From Daphnia carinata (lineage: Eukaryota; Arthropoda; Branchiopoda; Diplostraca; Daphniidae): a DNA stretch of 64,000 nt. Below are positions 1 to 12,943 of the stretch, in pieces. The stretch is from positions 1,364,001 through 1,428,000 of the forward strand of contig NC_081334.1 in assembly GCF_022539665.2 (NCBI RefSeq), in the 5' to 3' direction. The position numbers and the translations under genes are program-made. The notes beneath the pieces are model-generated. The model did not search any database, was not told where the DNA came from, and was given only the letters and a program-made list of their open reading frames with translations. The stretch's first letter is position 1; every line of letters begins with the position of its first letter.

Positions 1-2410
1 GTACACTTTAAGTCGTCGAACAATCACGCACGTTGCTTTTACTTATTTAACCCAATAAAGAAAACGGGTGAATAAGATACACGTCGTGTTCACAAGGTTC
101 GGTTGTCAACAAACTAGAAGAACAGTTGTGCGAAAACAAAGCCAGGACATGCAACCAGCATCCGTAATAGCTATCAGAACTACCGGCGTAGATTAGCTCA
201 TGTAGGACCGTATGTGCAGCAAAACGAGTCACGACTATAACGATAACCGTTCTAAAATAAAAAATAAGGAAAAAAGTGGAAGAAAAATATGTTGGACTAG
301 CGGAATGTTGTTCAGGAACGGAATATTCTAATTACATATTAATCTAAGTCGGCCATAAAACGTGATATTAAACTTCGATGGGGGCAGTATCATTAGGAAG
401 TGGATGGACCACCTGAGCAACTGCAAGGGAGTCCGCAAAATTCGATAGCAATAAATGAAACGGGATAATGACTTCCTAAAACGACTTCAAGAAACGAGTG
501 CATTTTTCTCGATGAATGATGCAATCGCCCAAATTGATAAAACGAACAAGATTGCGGTTATTTAAATGGTCTGATTTGTTTTTGTAAAAAAAAAAAAAAA
601 AAAAAACGTAAATTTTTTTAGTGATATTTACACAGTATTGGAGGTCAATGTTCGTCAAACTGAAATGGTAACTGACAGCCCAACAGTTCGAGGAACTGCA
701 AAAATAGACTGAGCACGACATACAAGAAATACGATTAAGACATTATCGACCAACAACGGCGGCCATTATAGCACCTAAACACACTACGATCCAATTGTTT
801 TACATTTTCTCTCGTGCACTCCTTTACCTCTTTTGCAAATTCAGAAACTTTATTGAATCAATCTTAACTCTAATCTAAAACTTCAACATCAGATTGTTAC
901 AAAGTTAGACACGAAACGCCACCTCTCAAAAATAGAAACGAGCTGTTCAATTTTTATAACAATTCAAATGCTATTTACCTTGTTGCGAAGACTGACTCGG
1001 CTGCTATTTTCTCTGCTGAACATGGTGGACATGCAGTCAAATGTGCTGCACGCGACCCTTTTCTTTGTAACCGGTACAGCAAACTTTAACACACTGTCAA
1101 CCTAAAAGCACTGACTATACTGATGTTTACCAAACAGACAATTGAGAACAAAATAAAGGAATAAAACTATAAAAGCCCCAAGATGCTGTAACACACAGAA
1201 GATATTGGTCGATCCAATTCGTGAACACGCTGGTTCAATCAGAGACTAAGAAAGGCTCAGGATTGTGATATCAAAAAAGACAGAGATAGGGAGGTTTTCC
1301 GAGAGCTAGCTTCAGCGACCATCTGAAAGGTATGCCTAGACGTGTGTGCGAGCCGACTTGAAACATTGTGGTGTGAAATAGCCTAAGGCTAATCGCATTT
1401 GTGAATTGTTGCAAACTTAACATTTGTTTTGGTTTTTTGCAAACGAAAATAAGTTTTTTAAGGCAAGAGTGTTTCCGTTTGCTATGCAAATCGAGTCTTA
1501 TGAGCTGTTTTTTTTAAATTATTTAAATATAATTTTTATTTTTTTGCGAACTTTCCTGGAATCGACAACTCTAGTGTTTTCACTCTCTAAATAATGTCGA
1601 TAACGCATAAAATTCTTCAGAAAAGCTTAGAAATTTAAATTTTTTTAATACCGAACTATTTTTTTTTTAAATGATCTTTTGAATGATTCAAATGCACGGT
1701 CAGATTCCTTTTTTCCCTTCGCAAAAAGCCAGCTTCGTAGAACTCACACCAGAGGCCTTGAACTGACGCACTTGCGTGCATGATTCACCTTCAGTGGCTC
1801 CAGAGTGGCAAAGAATCCTCCCCTCTTTTTTTTCTGCTTGAATTTCGATATTAATCAAACGGTGTGACAGACCTTTTTCTAGCAATGTTAGTCTTTGTTT
1901 GTTCTGCTACTGACATTTTGTTATTTTCAGAACTTGCGTACGTTAATTTAGTTTGGATTCTGCGCAAAGATGCGAGTAGCAAGTTTTTCCCGACATGTCA
2001 GCGAAAATATAGCTCAAGCTTCAAATGTTACATATTGCCATATTTTCTTTTATATGTTTTTGGAATAATTTATAAAATAAACCTTCAGATAATGTCAGTT
2101 TTACAACAAGACGTTGATGATACTAATCAAAGGAATTTTTTTAATGAAAATAATATGAAAAAACTACGATAGTGATATGAATTCTAAGCTCTGTAAAACA
2201 AACAAACAACAATTAATTTTTTCTGTATTCAATAACTCAAGCTCATTCATAATATTTCCTACAAACATTGTTTGTGGGAAAGATGAGTACCTAGTTATGC
2301 AACATTTGGAAGAAAATAAGGTCTGTTTGTAACCCATCTCTTATATTAAAGTCACAAAAAAATGATCAAGTGTTGTTCACACCAGGTGGAAGCAAACAAT
2401 CAGCTTAAAA
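1..2410. other. intergenic region upstream of MPC1, no confident gene
   Basis: No conserved protein could be followed through this stretch on either strand. It is AT-rich, with an A-run at 586-606. On the minus strand there are isolated exon-like pieces: an ATG with a short open stretch ending in a good donor near 980-1034, and a short open stretch after a good acceptor near 370-425 ending in a stop. Their phases do not join into one protein that I can support. It presumably includes the MPC1 promoter and 5' leader. Confidence 0.5.
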
Positions 2411-3026
2411 ATGGCTACAAGAAGACTCATAAATTACTTGTCCAGTAAGGAAATACGAGATTGGCTTATGAGGTAATTTTTGTCAAATATTAATAATATT
2501 TTGGGTCACAAATTATTCTATAATAGCTATAAAGAAACTTAATCCTACTTTTGATTTGATTGGAGTGATCCAACTTGTGAGTTTGTGGAGCTCTAAAAAC
2601 TTTGTACATAGATGCAATTTGACTCAAAATTTATATCATAAAAATAACTCACTGCCATATAACATAATCTTGAAATACCCTCTAGTGATAATCATCCTTT
2701 TAACTTTTCAGCACCCATTTTTGGGGGCCTGTTGCAACTTGGTCAATTCCTATAGCTGCTATTGCCGACACTCAAAAAGACGTTAATTTGATCAGTGGAA
2801 AAATGACATTTGGTAACCTTGCCTTTTAATTTCCAATTGTTTTTATATGTTTAAACTCCTCTTTTTTTCAGCTTTATTAATGTACTCTTCCATATTCATG
2901 AGATTCGCATGGAAAGTGAATCCACGTAACCTGCTTCTCCTATCTTGCCATTTTACTAACACATGTGCACAACTTACCCAGGGGACAAGATATTTGAATA
3001 ATAAGTATGGCAAAAAAAATATTTAA
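2411..3026 (+). CDS. MPC1: mitochondrial pyruvate carrier 1
   Basis: MPC1 forms the heterodimer with MPC2 that carries pyruvate across the inner mitochondrial membrane. Exons are 2411-2472, 2712-2812 and 2872-3026, with GT-AG introns and matching phases, giving 105 aa (the family is about 110). The protein starts [20 protein letters not shown], matching the family's amphipathic N-terminus, followed by the hallmark [16 protein letters not shown] segment. A KVNPRN motif then matches the VQPRNW region of human MPC1, and the ACHATNE-like region reads [11 protein letters not shown]. Each exon is under 160 bp, so the gene is easy to miss. It is convergent with NUP210, whose stop lies 425 bp downstream. 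The start is the first ATG in frame and fits family length. The C-terminus is slightly different from vertebrates (ends NNKYGKKNI). Identification is firm. Confidence 0.93.
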
Positions 3027-3450
3027 GTAATGTTTGTCAATTTGACATTCTAGTCATAAATACCTTGTTTAGTGGGTATGTTTTATGGAGATATTACTCC
3101 AATTTTCTCAATAAGCTGATATTTTATTTGATCAACAGCAAATGTATGTTGTGTGATTCTAGTCACTTGAGCTTCTAACTAAATACTGTAATTATTGTAC
3201 TTTCTGTGTACAACGTTCACATTATCCAAGGTTTTCCTCAAAAATTCTTGAAAAAGACTGAATCCAAACTGTGTATTATTCTTAGAATAAGGATTTAAAT
3301 TAGGACAACTGTATTGCTTGTCTTCATCTCCTGTAACTGATGGACTTGGGAGAGTACAAAATTGGTAACATTTTCACACGAATGTCTGTTCAAAATTAAA
3401 ACACATTTTGTATAGGAAAACATTGGACAACTCAAACACTACTTAAAAAA

Positions 3451-6400
3451 TTAGAAGGGTGATTGACGTCTATTTAATAAAGGGGAAGAGGTGCTAGGAG
3501 ATGAGTGATGTGACCGAGGGTAAATCCCTGAGTTGTGAAGCGGGGAATCATTATCCACGCTCCAGAGTTGCGGTCCACGTTTAATAAAGGGCGAGCCATA
3601 TGCCGGAGCCTCCGGAATCCCATTGGGTGGTAGAAATGCGACAGGATTTGACGTTACTCGATATGAGGACCATCCGGCGAAGGCACGGTAACCTTCAAAA
3701 TAAAATGATCAAGTTGTGTATAAAAGTAAAAATTAAATTGTGTTTAAAACAAAATGTTTAACAATTCAACGTTACCTATATATATGGCTGCGCAAGTCCC
3801 AAGTAGAGAAAGGACACTAATTGCTCTTTCTTGAACAAACTGCCACACGGAAGTTAATACGTTTACCCACGTTGCGTCGGGCACACACTGAACGTGATCA
3901 CCGAATAATTTAATTTTCACCGGGATTTCGATTTGCTGTCCTGACAACGGGCTCCGAATTGTGATGAATAAAGACGTTCTACTGTTTTCGCTTAGATACC
4001 CTGGGTTGAACCGTACAGGTATCTTGATACTCTTCGGCGACGGGTGTTGAGGACCATAAATGCTTAAAGCAGAACTATCACTGCTAATGAACTCCAGTTG
4101 CTATAAACGAATCCAAATAAAATTTCATCATTTGCTACAAAACAATCAATTTTGAGGAATTTACCTGAAGTACATTCGATTTCCCTGTTACGATAAGATG
4201 TGAGGCAGGCTGGAGATCACTGACATGGACTTCTGGTGTCTGAACAAACACGGCAGGGTAGAAAGGCATCTTCATTTGAGCAACAACATTAGAAAACCGA
4301 GCTTTTAGCACAACATCAGTGTCCAGTGTGCTGCTCGCCACAGTTGGATTTCCTACTGCTTTAATAACACACTGATAGAATCCCGTTTTGGGATCAAATT
4401 CGGCTTTTGAAATGAAAATATCTTCAATGTTGATTTCACTTTCAACATCAAATGAAAGTGAACAAGTGAGAAGTGGTGTACGAGAACGCGTAAAACGAGT
4501 CACAGCCTCAGTACTGCAATTGTCTCCTATGAGACTGCTACCAGTCTGACGTAGACTCAGGGCGAAAAACTGGCCAGCCCGTCGTGCATCGGTAATAACC
4601 TTTTCCGACGTTTCTTCGAAACGTAGCGAAGAAATAGGGACAGTTGTCACTTCGGTTGATGTGCTTTGTTTTTCAGAAATGCTGTAAGTCACTTCACTTG
4701 TTCCCGTTCCAACAACTATCGCCACTCCTGTATCCTGGTCTATGTCAATAATTTTAACGTCTGCTGACCATTTGCTACGTCCTCCACTCAATGGCAGTAC
4801 GTGGGTTGAAAAACACACCACATCTCCTAACACAAGGTCAACCTTTATCATAGAAAAACACAAAAACATTTACTCAAAGTAACCTAGAAATTTGAAATAC
4901 AAATATTCTTACTTGCTGGGGTCGAAGCACGTCGGCCACATCGAATCGAAGGTAGTCTTTAAGCCCTGGATTTAATTCATCGTATAGATGCAAAATAGTT
5001 TGGCCAACTTTGTCCGCATGAACAATCAATGTCGAGTTGTCTGGGTCGAACGATAGCCGAATCAAATCAAATCGGCTAGGACGGAACGTCAGTTGATTGC
5101 GTACGGCATGGAAAGAGCGTCCAAGAGCGTCTCGGTAGCTTAATCGAAGCTCCAAGTCAAAGCCTCGAGGAATGACTGATACACGAGCTGTGGGTGCCAC
5201 ATTCAAAAGCGGAGAAGCAGTCAACATGATGTAGGATACAGAGCGCACCTAAAAATTCAACAAGAAACACGATTGAAAATTATCTATCAAACAAAACGTA
5301 ATAGGTTATCACCTCCACTAGCGTGCTTAAAGATTGTGCTACTCCGTAGTTGTTAACAGCCGTTGTAATGAGTGACGAATGGCCCAAAGAACGGCCTGAT
5401 CGAATATTTCCTTTGCTATCTGAACGGATAATGTCATTCGATCCTGCTACTGTATACTCAATGGAAGCCGCCGAATCCAGATTGGTTCTCAAATTGAGTT
5501 CCGTACTTGGCATCATAACAATCACGTCGCCAGTCGTTGGGTAGGGGTTAACAAGCTGTAGTGACTCATAGACTTGAATTGAAATTTCATCTGTCAGTTC
5601 CGCATGTTGTAGTTGACCAGAAGGTGGCCGGGAAGAAACTTTAACCTTCAGAGTTGTGTGGCCCGGCTGTAAAGCCCTAAAACGTGACGCAAAGTAGCTG
5701 CCGCTTGACAATGGATTCAAGCCGCTATGCTGGAAAGGGCTTGAAACTTGGCCCGATTGGTGATCAGTCAAAAGCCATTCGACTTCAAGAGGAGGGTTGC
5801 AAGTTCCAAAGGCAAACGGTACTTCAAAGTCATCAAGACCCGTAAGATATACAGGCATTTCAGTGCCTTGTCGTAAACGAGTTAGTGGAGCCACAATGCG
5901 GATCCCTGACAGACGTACTACATGGACATCAACCTGGTCTTGTGAATAGATCCGTGGCCTTCCTGTTTGCCGATCAATCCCCACTGCCCGAGCAAACAGT
6001 TTGGTGCGTCCAAGTTGAATCGCATCAACAATTCCGTTTGAAGTACAGGTTGCGGTTTGTTCGTTTTCAAGAGTATACTCTACTACAGCGTCTGGCTGCG
6101 GTCCGCCGGAACTCACCTATAAAAAAACAAGTCAGTAATGCTAATATCGATTATAGACGAAATTATACTAACCACTTGCATCGTAGCTCCTAAAACAAGT
6201 GTGACATTCCGAGGACTGAGTTTCAACGGGGCAAACACTTGCACATTTACAACTGAACTGTGAACAGCGGCCGAGCTGAAAGCGACAGTAGTTTCGCCTA
6301 ATGCAACTCCTTCCAGTGTGTGATGTAAGCCTTCACTGGCTTTGACGCGAACAATGGATGATCCAAGGTGAGGTTGTAGTTTCACAAAATGTAACACATT

Positions 6401-9400
6401 TGCTCCCAAAGGGTGACCTAACGTATCAAACAACTGAACGTTCATCGGTACACTGTTGCCCTGTTCAATTTTGTCAGACACTTGTAACTCGATACGCGAA
6501 ATCCCCACAACCTGTTATAATCGAGTATGGAATGCAGGGATATTTTAAATGAATTTGCAGATGAATAGGAAAGTAATTACCTGGATCGTGGTAGTGGCAG
6601 GTTGCCGCGTCCACAAGCATTGGTCAGTTACTGTTATTTTCAATTCACCGTTCATTAAAGGAGATACCTAAACGCACAAAATCAGTTATTTAATAAATAA
6701 TAGAATAAGGCCATTTAAGGTCCTTTACCAAAACGGATCGGTTCGCAGCATTGTAATCCACATGAGCAATATGTTTGGGTTCATAATCCAAATGGAAGCT
6801 TCCAGATCCATCAGTCAGATACAGCAACATCTATAAAACAAAGTGCAATAAGCAGGAGAGGAAAAGAAAGTTGAAAGAATGAATGAAACTGGGATAAAAT
6901 TTGGTGATCATTACAAAAAAATGTTTTGCTTTGTTTTAGATATTTTTACTTGAACTCTACTACTATGCTTAAAACGAACATCGCATTCCAGCCCATTAAA
7001 AAAATATTACCCTTAACCTTCAAGTGAATTATTTCAACCAAGAGGGCAAGTAAAGTATTCCCAGTCAGTTTAACTGGTAAAAGACATGCATAATTGGAAG
7101 TAAAAACTATAAACGTATAAAAGAATGCAATAGAATGTGTGCTGATTTAATAACGTTATGCAGCAACATCCTGTAACGAGTTAAAATAAGGCAAGTCGTT
7201 ATACTATCCATGAAAAACTAAACATTTTGAAAACTAAATAGCAGATCCCGATAAATCACTATGACGAAAATGGATAAGACAAAAGAAATACCTTATTTTG
7301 GGGGTGGTTGTAAAGTGATTCTCCGATTGAAGCAATTTTTACATCATCAACAAGAATCAAATCAATCGTGCTAGTTAGTATTTCGCTGACTTCCTCTTCT
7401 TCGTCTAATGAGGTTTGGGATGAAGCTGGAATCAGCGAAGGCTGGGCGATTAAATTCAACATACGCAGCACGTACGGCTTGTATCCAACAATTCGGACGG
7501 TCACATCCAGTGGTCCAGTTTTACCGGCAGGCTTAAACATACGATAGCCTAGGCAGGATATATTTGAACTATACTGAGAAAACGTATTTATATTCGAACT
7601 TACTCCGCCTGAACTTTGGGTATCCATTTACTTGTTCGGTATCAACCAAGAGTCCTTCCTTGTTAAGTTTCCCAAGTTCCGTATGTGAAAGAGACCATTC
7701 TAATTCTACGCTGGAATAATTGTCCAATTTGCGGCCCTTTTCATCTTTTACCACCGTTATTAACTTTAGATCAAGGTAAGCTTGCGTGGCTACTCTTTGT
7801 GTAGTGGTGTCGATTGTGCATGGGAGTTTACTTTCGTCGGGAACTCGTATTTCGGGCATCAAATGAATTTTTCCAGGGTGTGCACAAGAAACCTGGAAAT
7901 TATAAATTATTCTTTCCATTAACGACATTTAAGAAATTAAAATTTGATACACGACGTACCTTGATTTGAATCGAAGCTTGCACTGGATACATGTTAGAAG
8001 CAGAAGCAATGTTTCCAACCCGGTATACGACTTCCGTATCACCAATTTGGCGACATAACACTTCCACTTGGAAAACGTCTTTATTAATATGCCTACTGTC
8101 CGTAACGGCTTGCAACTGACCAACAGAAGCAACGGTTTCATTTTTAACGCTAACTGTTTTAAAAAGGAGATGTAATCAGTAAACTTTTCATTAAAATTAA
8201 TAAGAAAACCTACTTTTACGGAAATGGCCTGATGGTTTGTTTATCCAAGGGAGAGGCCCACCTTCAAAAACAATTAGCCGAGAAGATCCCAATGCTAACA
8301 CAGTTTCTTGTTTAACCGGTTCTATATGGCGGAGTTTCCGAAAAGACGCCAAAGTTACGCTATCTTTCACAGCCATGTTTTCGCCAGCAAATATGAGAGC
8401 CAATTTTGTTACTGATATGCCCGTAGCATGGACAGGAATTGATCGGCAGCCCGTAATTTTGGGGGTATCTTTTGCCAAGGGACCAATATGAAAATTCTTC
8501 TTATCGCTTAACTCCATCTCAATCCATACGTCTGAGCAATCGTTGAATGCAATTTTCTCTCCATTAGGCAATCGGGTCATCATGGCCACGGGTACATTGA
8601 TGGAGCTACCTTCTTCAATTTCAACTACGTGATTCAAAATGCTCATATTGAAGGGCGGAAGAACATAGAGCTGTAAATAGACAATAATTAATTGGGGTTG
8701 TTCGGTAAAATTTACAATCTATACGTACAGCAGCATCGCCACGCAAATGCGGATATTTCGGAACACTGGCCGAAATATTACACCAGCCTTGTCCTACAGT
8801 TTTGGCTAGACCAGCTTGCGAAACTGCTGCAAACGATGTGTTGGACGACGAAAAATAGTGCGACGATACACCTCCAGCAGCCTTATACTTGATTTCATGT
8901 CGGGGTTGCATTATTGGATCCCAAGCAAGCACTTGTATAGGAGGAGTCACGCTTATGCTCTCAAAGATCTCCAGGTCGGCACTGGCTTTTAATGTCGGAT
9001 TTAGTTCAAGTTCAGTGCCATCCGTCAGCTTGATGGAGCGTAAAGACGCTTTAACCTATAAAAGAGTACAGCCAACCGCAAATAATATACATTAGATTTT
9101 GTTTAAGATAATGATTTCTATTCGTCACCTTATGTACTCCAAGTAGGGAAGCTTTGCCAGGATGATACGTGCCATTTTTTGTGGCTTTGTCAACTGTGAA
9201 CGATTTAGGAATATTTACATGGACAGAGAGATCGTCGTTTGGCTGGATCAAATTGCCATGTTCATCAAACAATTCCACCTGATGCGTTGGAAAGAAAAAA
9301 ATTTGCTGGACATTCGATAAGAGTAGGTAGCATTTAAAGTATTTACGATAACGGCATGATTTCTGCCAAGAAACGTTGCCCAGCTTCGCTCAGGCAACAG

Positions 9401-11626
9401 CGCCAATGAAAGACGATGAGGGTGAACGACATTGACAATCACGTACGGAGCGTGGCTTACATCAGGATCTTTCATGTTTCTGTCGCGTAAACGGACGTGA
9501 GTCGATCCAAGTCCCAAAGCCTGTCGTTGAAAATAATTGAATATAAAAGACTTCTACTGAAAACCGTTCGAACATGCTGGTGTGTGTATCCTTACCCGTA
9601 CGGAGCCGGTAGTATCGATGGTGGCGCTCACTTTAGGGTCATCGGCCTCAAGGTAATATTGAGATGAAGGTAAAGAAATTACTTCCGCTTTTCCTTGTCG
9701 AATTTGACTCAAGCGTAAAGGTACAGTAGTTCCCGGGAGAAGATAAAGTTCTGGCGGATCAAGCACTAAGTTTGCGACTACCACAATGTTAACATCCACA
9801 GTAGGAACATTCTGCATCAAGATACGAGCATTTAGCAATTAGTATTACTATTTGTTAGCGAACGCATAAATGAAAATGATCTTTACCTTGAAAATTTCAT
9901 CTTCAAGCCGAACCGAAACTTTTGCGGAGCCCGTACGTAAACCTTCAATTAGAATGACGTGGCCCTGGTAACCGAGTGTCTCGAGTGCAGCAATGGACGG
10001 TTTTACTTCGTATGAGGAGTCAGAAAATTGAACCCAACGTAATACAGGTTCATTTCCCATTTCGGGATCCGTCGAATGACCTTCAAACGTCCATCGGAAC
10101 ACTAGACCGTCCACGCTAGAAAATTCATTTCCTATGTACGATAAGGTATTTCATTAGTTTTGTTTGTCATTTTTGGTAAGGGTAGCAATTACCTTGGTCA
10201 TCTGATGCCCTAGCATAGAACTCTTCAGGTGCGTCTTCTATGAAAAGTTCACGAGTTTTCATTGCAATTTGAATACTACGGATGTGATTGAGAATGACAT
10301 CACAGCGAAGAAGTTCTCCAGTGTCTGACAGTAAAAAATCGGCAAGTTAATGGCAAAATTCTGATGAATTATCTTTAAATAAGTTGACCGACTTATTTCT
10401 TGTGCCAATACGATGGCAGATGTCTTATGAGTTGAACTTCCTGCAGAGGTAACGACAGCATTCCTTGAACATCCGGTATCGTCAGAAAGTGGGATGATTT
10501 TTATTGCTTCTGGCCGTGAGGAAGACCTAATCCAAAGAAGAAGAAAGTGTGATAAGTAAACTGGAAAAGAATATACTAGCTACTATAATGGCTTAATTAA
10601 TTTTATAAATTTCGCACCGAAGTTTAATTGTACTAGTAGCATAGCGCTTGGTTTTCCTTATTGCACTACCTCTTGAAGCATTTGACAAATTAATTTGTTC
10701 TTTCTCCCATAACGTAATAAACATGTCGACCAAAAATAATTCATTCAATGCTTCCGTTTCGAGTAATTATTTGGGGTTGACAACAAATGCCCTTTCTTTT
10801 ACTGCTAAAGAAATTTCGAAGGACAAATAGTTATTCAGTTTGAGGTACTGTTTCAACATCACTCTATGTCATTAAGAAAACTTAGAGTAAATTTAACTTT
10901 CATTACAAAATAATGAAGCACACACTGTAAAGATGCTCTTTTAAGGAGCAGAAAAAAAAACTGGGGTGTGTTATAGAATGCAAGATGGCATAAAATTGAT
11001 GATTTGCCAAATGAAATGTTAGCAAAACATTATCAACCACTTCCTTTAAGAGTACTTTTTCTTGCTCATTTTCAATCTACACTGAAATAAAGACAGAGTA
11101 AACTATTATAAAGGTAAAGTTAAAATTCCAAAGTTAAAGATGGAAAATTAAACAAGCACACAGACAACACCATTTCTAACTTCGCAAGTGGTTACAAACA
11201 GTGGCAGGATTGCTAAACATAGAGAAGGATTGAATCTGAGAAAACCTCAATCTAAATTTTCAGATGGGTATGATAATTATGTTAGAAACTGAATTCTTAT
11301 ATGATGCATTTGTATGTAACACACACAATCAAATATGTGAAAGTGTCCCGGTAGACAAATGCATATTCAAGAACTCGTAATATTTGAAAGACATTTTCGA
11401 ACCCTGCATAAAATGTCTAATAAAGGTTCAAATGGAAGTATTGCTTGAAGGTAAACATGCAAGAATTACCCGTGTAAACTTACCACGTGTAGCAGCCTCC
11501 ATCGGATACTTCCAATGTGAAATTTACCGGTGTTTTTGGAGAGATCGGTAACAAGACACGAGGTACGTTAAGTTTTGATGGTGAGGCGAGGGCTGCGAAA
11601 AGCAGCAATAGAAAAGTTCGAATCAT
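3451..11626 (-). CDS. NUP210: nuclear pore membrane glycoprotein 210 (gp210)
   Basis: This is the single-pass nuclear-pore membrane nucleoporin with a large lumenal domain of Ig/BIG-like repeats. There are 20 exons (high to low): 11626-11484, 10526-10393, 10324-10193, 10131-9887, 9811-9596, 9520-9347, 9278-9129, 9055-8729, 8670-8214, 8153-7960, 7892-7604, 7548-7292, 6830-6729, 6667-6581, 6511-6173, 6116-5313, 5248-4913, 4842-4165, 4100-3776 and 3692-3451. They total 5631 nt, or 1876 aa (human 1887). A signal peptide (MIRTFLLLLFAALAS) precedes the family motif LNVPRVLLP. Conserved stretches include TGELLRCDVI, VLGATMQV and SSGGPQP. A membrane span near residues 1778-1797 (LLGTCAAIYIGYRAF) is followed by an 80-residue Ser/Pro-rich tail encoded by its own last exon. 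The longest intron is the first (955 bp). Exon 2 uses a gtcggt donor, which is unusual. Identification is very secure. Confidence 0.95.
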
Positions 11627-12943
11627 TGTGAAAAATTCGTAACTCATAAGAATACACAAACGTTTTAAAATTTCAAAATTCGATTCCGATACAGCGTATT
11701 GTGAATTCTGCTATACTGTTTTTGTGGCGCTGTTTTATTAAGTACAACTGCTGGATATTCCAGGCCAGCCGCACTGCCACAACCGCCTCAACTGTCGAAT
11801 TCCCAGCCCCCAAGTTGAAAACATGATAAGGAAGCGACACCTTACAGCCAAATTTTCGACTAATGGCGATAGGGAAAACAATATATATCTATGTCAATAA
11901 AAAAGAAAACTAAAAGTAATAAAAAGTTAGGTATATCCTTGAATTTCGGCAACGTCGTTAGGTATTACTCGATTGCTGAAAAAATTCAGACAAGAGAGCG
12001 TCTTTTTCTGTATTTACAAAGGCTTCCAAATTTCGACTGTTTCTTTTTTTTCGTTATGTCCTAGCGAGTTATTCGTTCTTCCGGTCGGAAGCTATGCTAT
12101 TTTTGTCCGTCAGTCAACGTAGACGGTATTAGCTTTTTGTCAAATGCCCTGCTGTCTTAGCAGAATGCATTCCATGGCCTATAAATGAAGAACTTGCAAA
12201 ATATCATAGTGGCAAATTCTATCTCTATCGGAATAAGTTTGTTGTAAGGTTGCACAAAAGAAGAAAGCAAAAAGGAAACGAACCGAAATGATGACCATAC
12301 CTTTTTCGTAATATTTCTTTGCTGGAGATATGTATTCTGAAGTAAAAATCATGATTGGCATTTGAAACTAGCGAACCAATCTGCCATCCCAGCCTACACT
12401 TGAAGATGATAAATGGTTGGATAACACGCGATGTGTTACACTATTCAGCTATGCCACGGGAAAATAATAATCCGCATTCCAGAAGAGGCAATGACATCTG
12501 CGGTAGCCGATTAGATTCCTAGTTAAAAGTAGATTAGCAAAGGACAAATATCACAGTTTGTAGCTCACTAGAATGATTGAAATTAGTTGAAAACTAGCCC
12601 TTTGGAAGTAATTTTAATGCATACAATGCATAATTTTAATCATCTGTTATTACACAGTGATTCTTCAGAATCTCCCAACGTTGCTAAGAAATTTATCATT
12701 CTCATTAACACAAATAAAGGAGGCTATTTTCCTTAGGAATGGTGCCATACATGCAGTCAGACGTTCAAACCAAACGACCGGATTGCAAAATATTAGCGAA
12801 GATGGTAAAATTTCTTAACCACAGCATGTATAAAATAAAAGCAAATGAAGACGTAACATTGAATTTTTTTAGATCACGTACTGCACAAAACACATTTGAG
12901 ACAAATGCAAGAACAATTTGAGTTGTCTTTTTACAGGATTTGA
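11627..12943. other. intergenic, NUP210 5' side and bestrophin 3' side
   Basis: This holds the NUP210 promoter and leader, immediately right of 11626, and the 3' region of the bestrophin gene that ends at 12944. The open stretches at 12179-12361 and 12739-12947 are short, unspliced and without recognisable content. I see no gene here. Confidence 0.6.

Noticed and set aside
3451-3692. GC-richer block first taken as an interspersed repeat
   Set aside because: It is open in one minus-strand frame, has an acceptor in the right phase, and encodes the gp210 tail.
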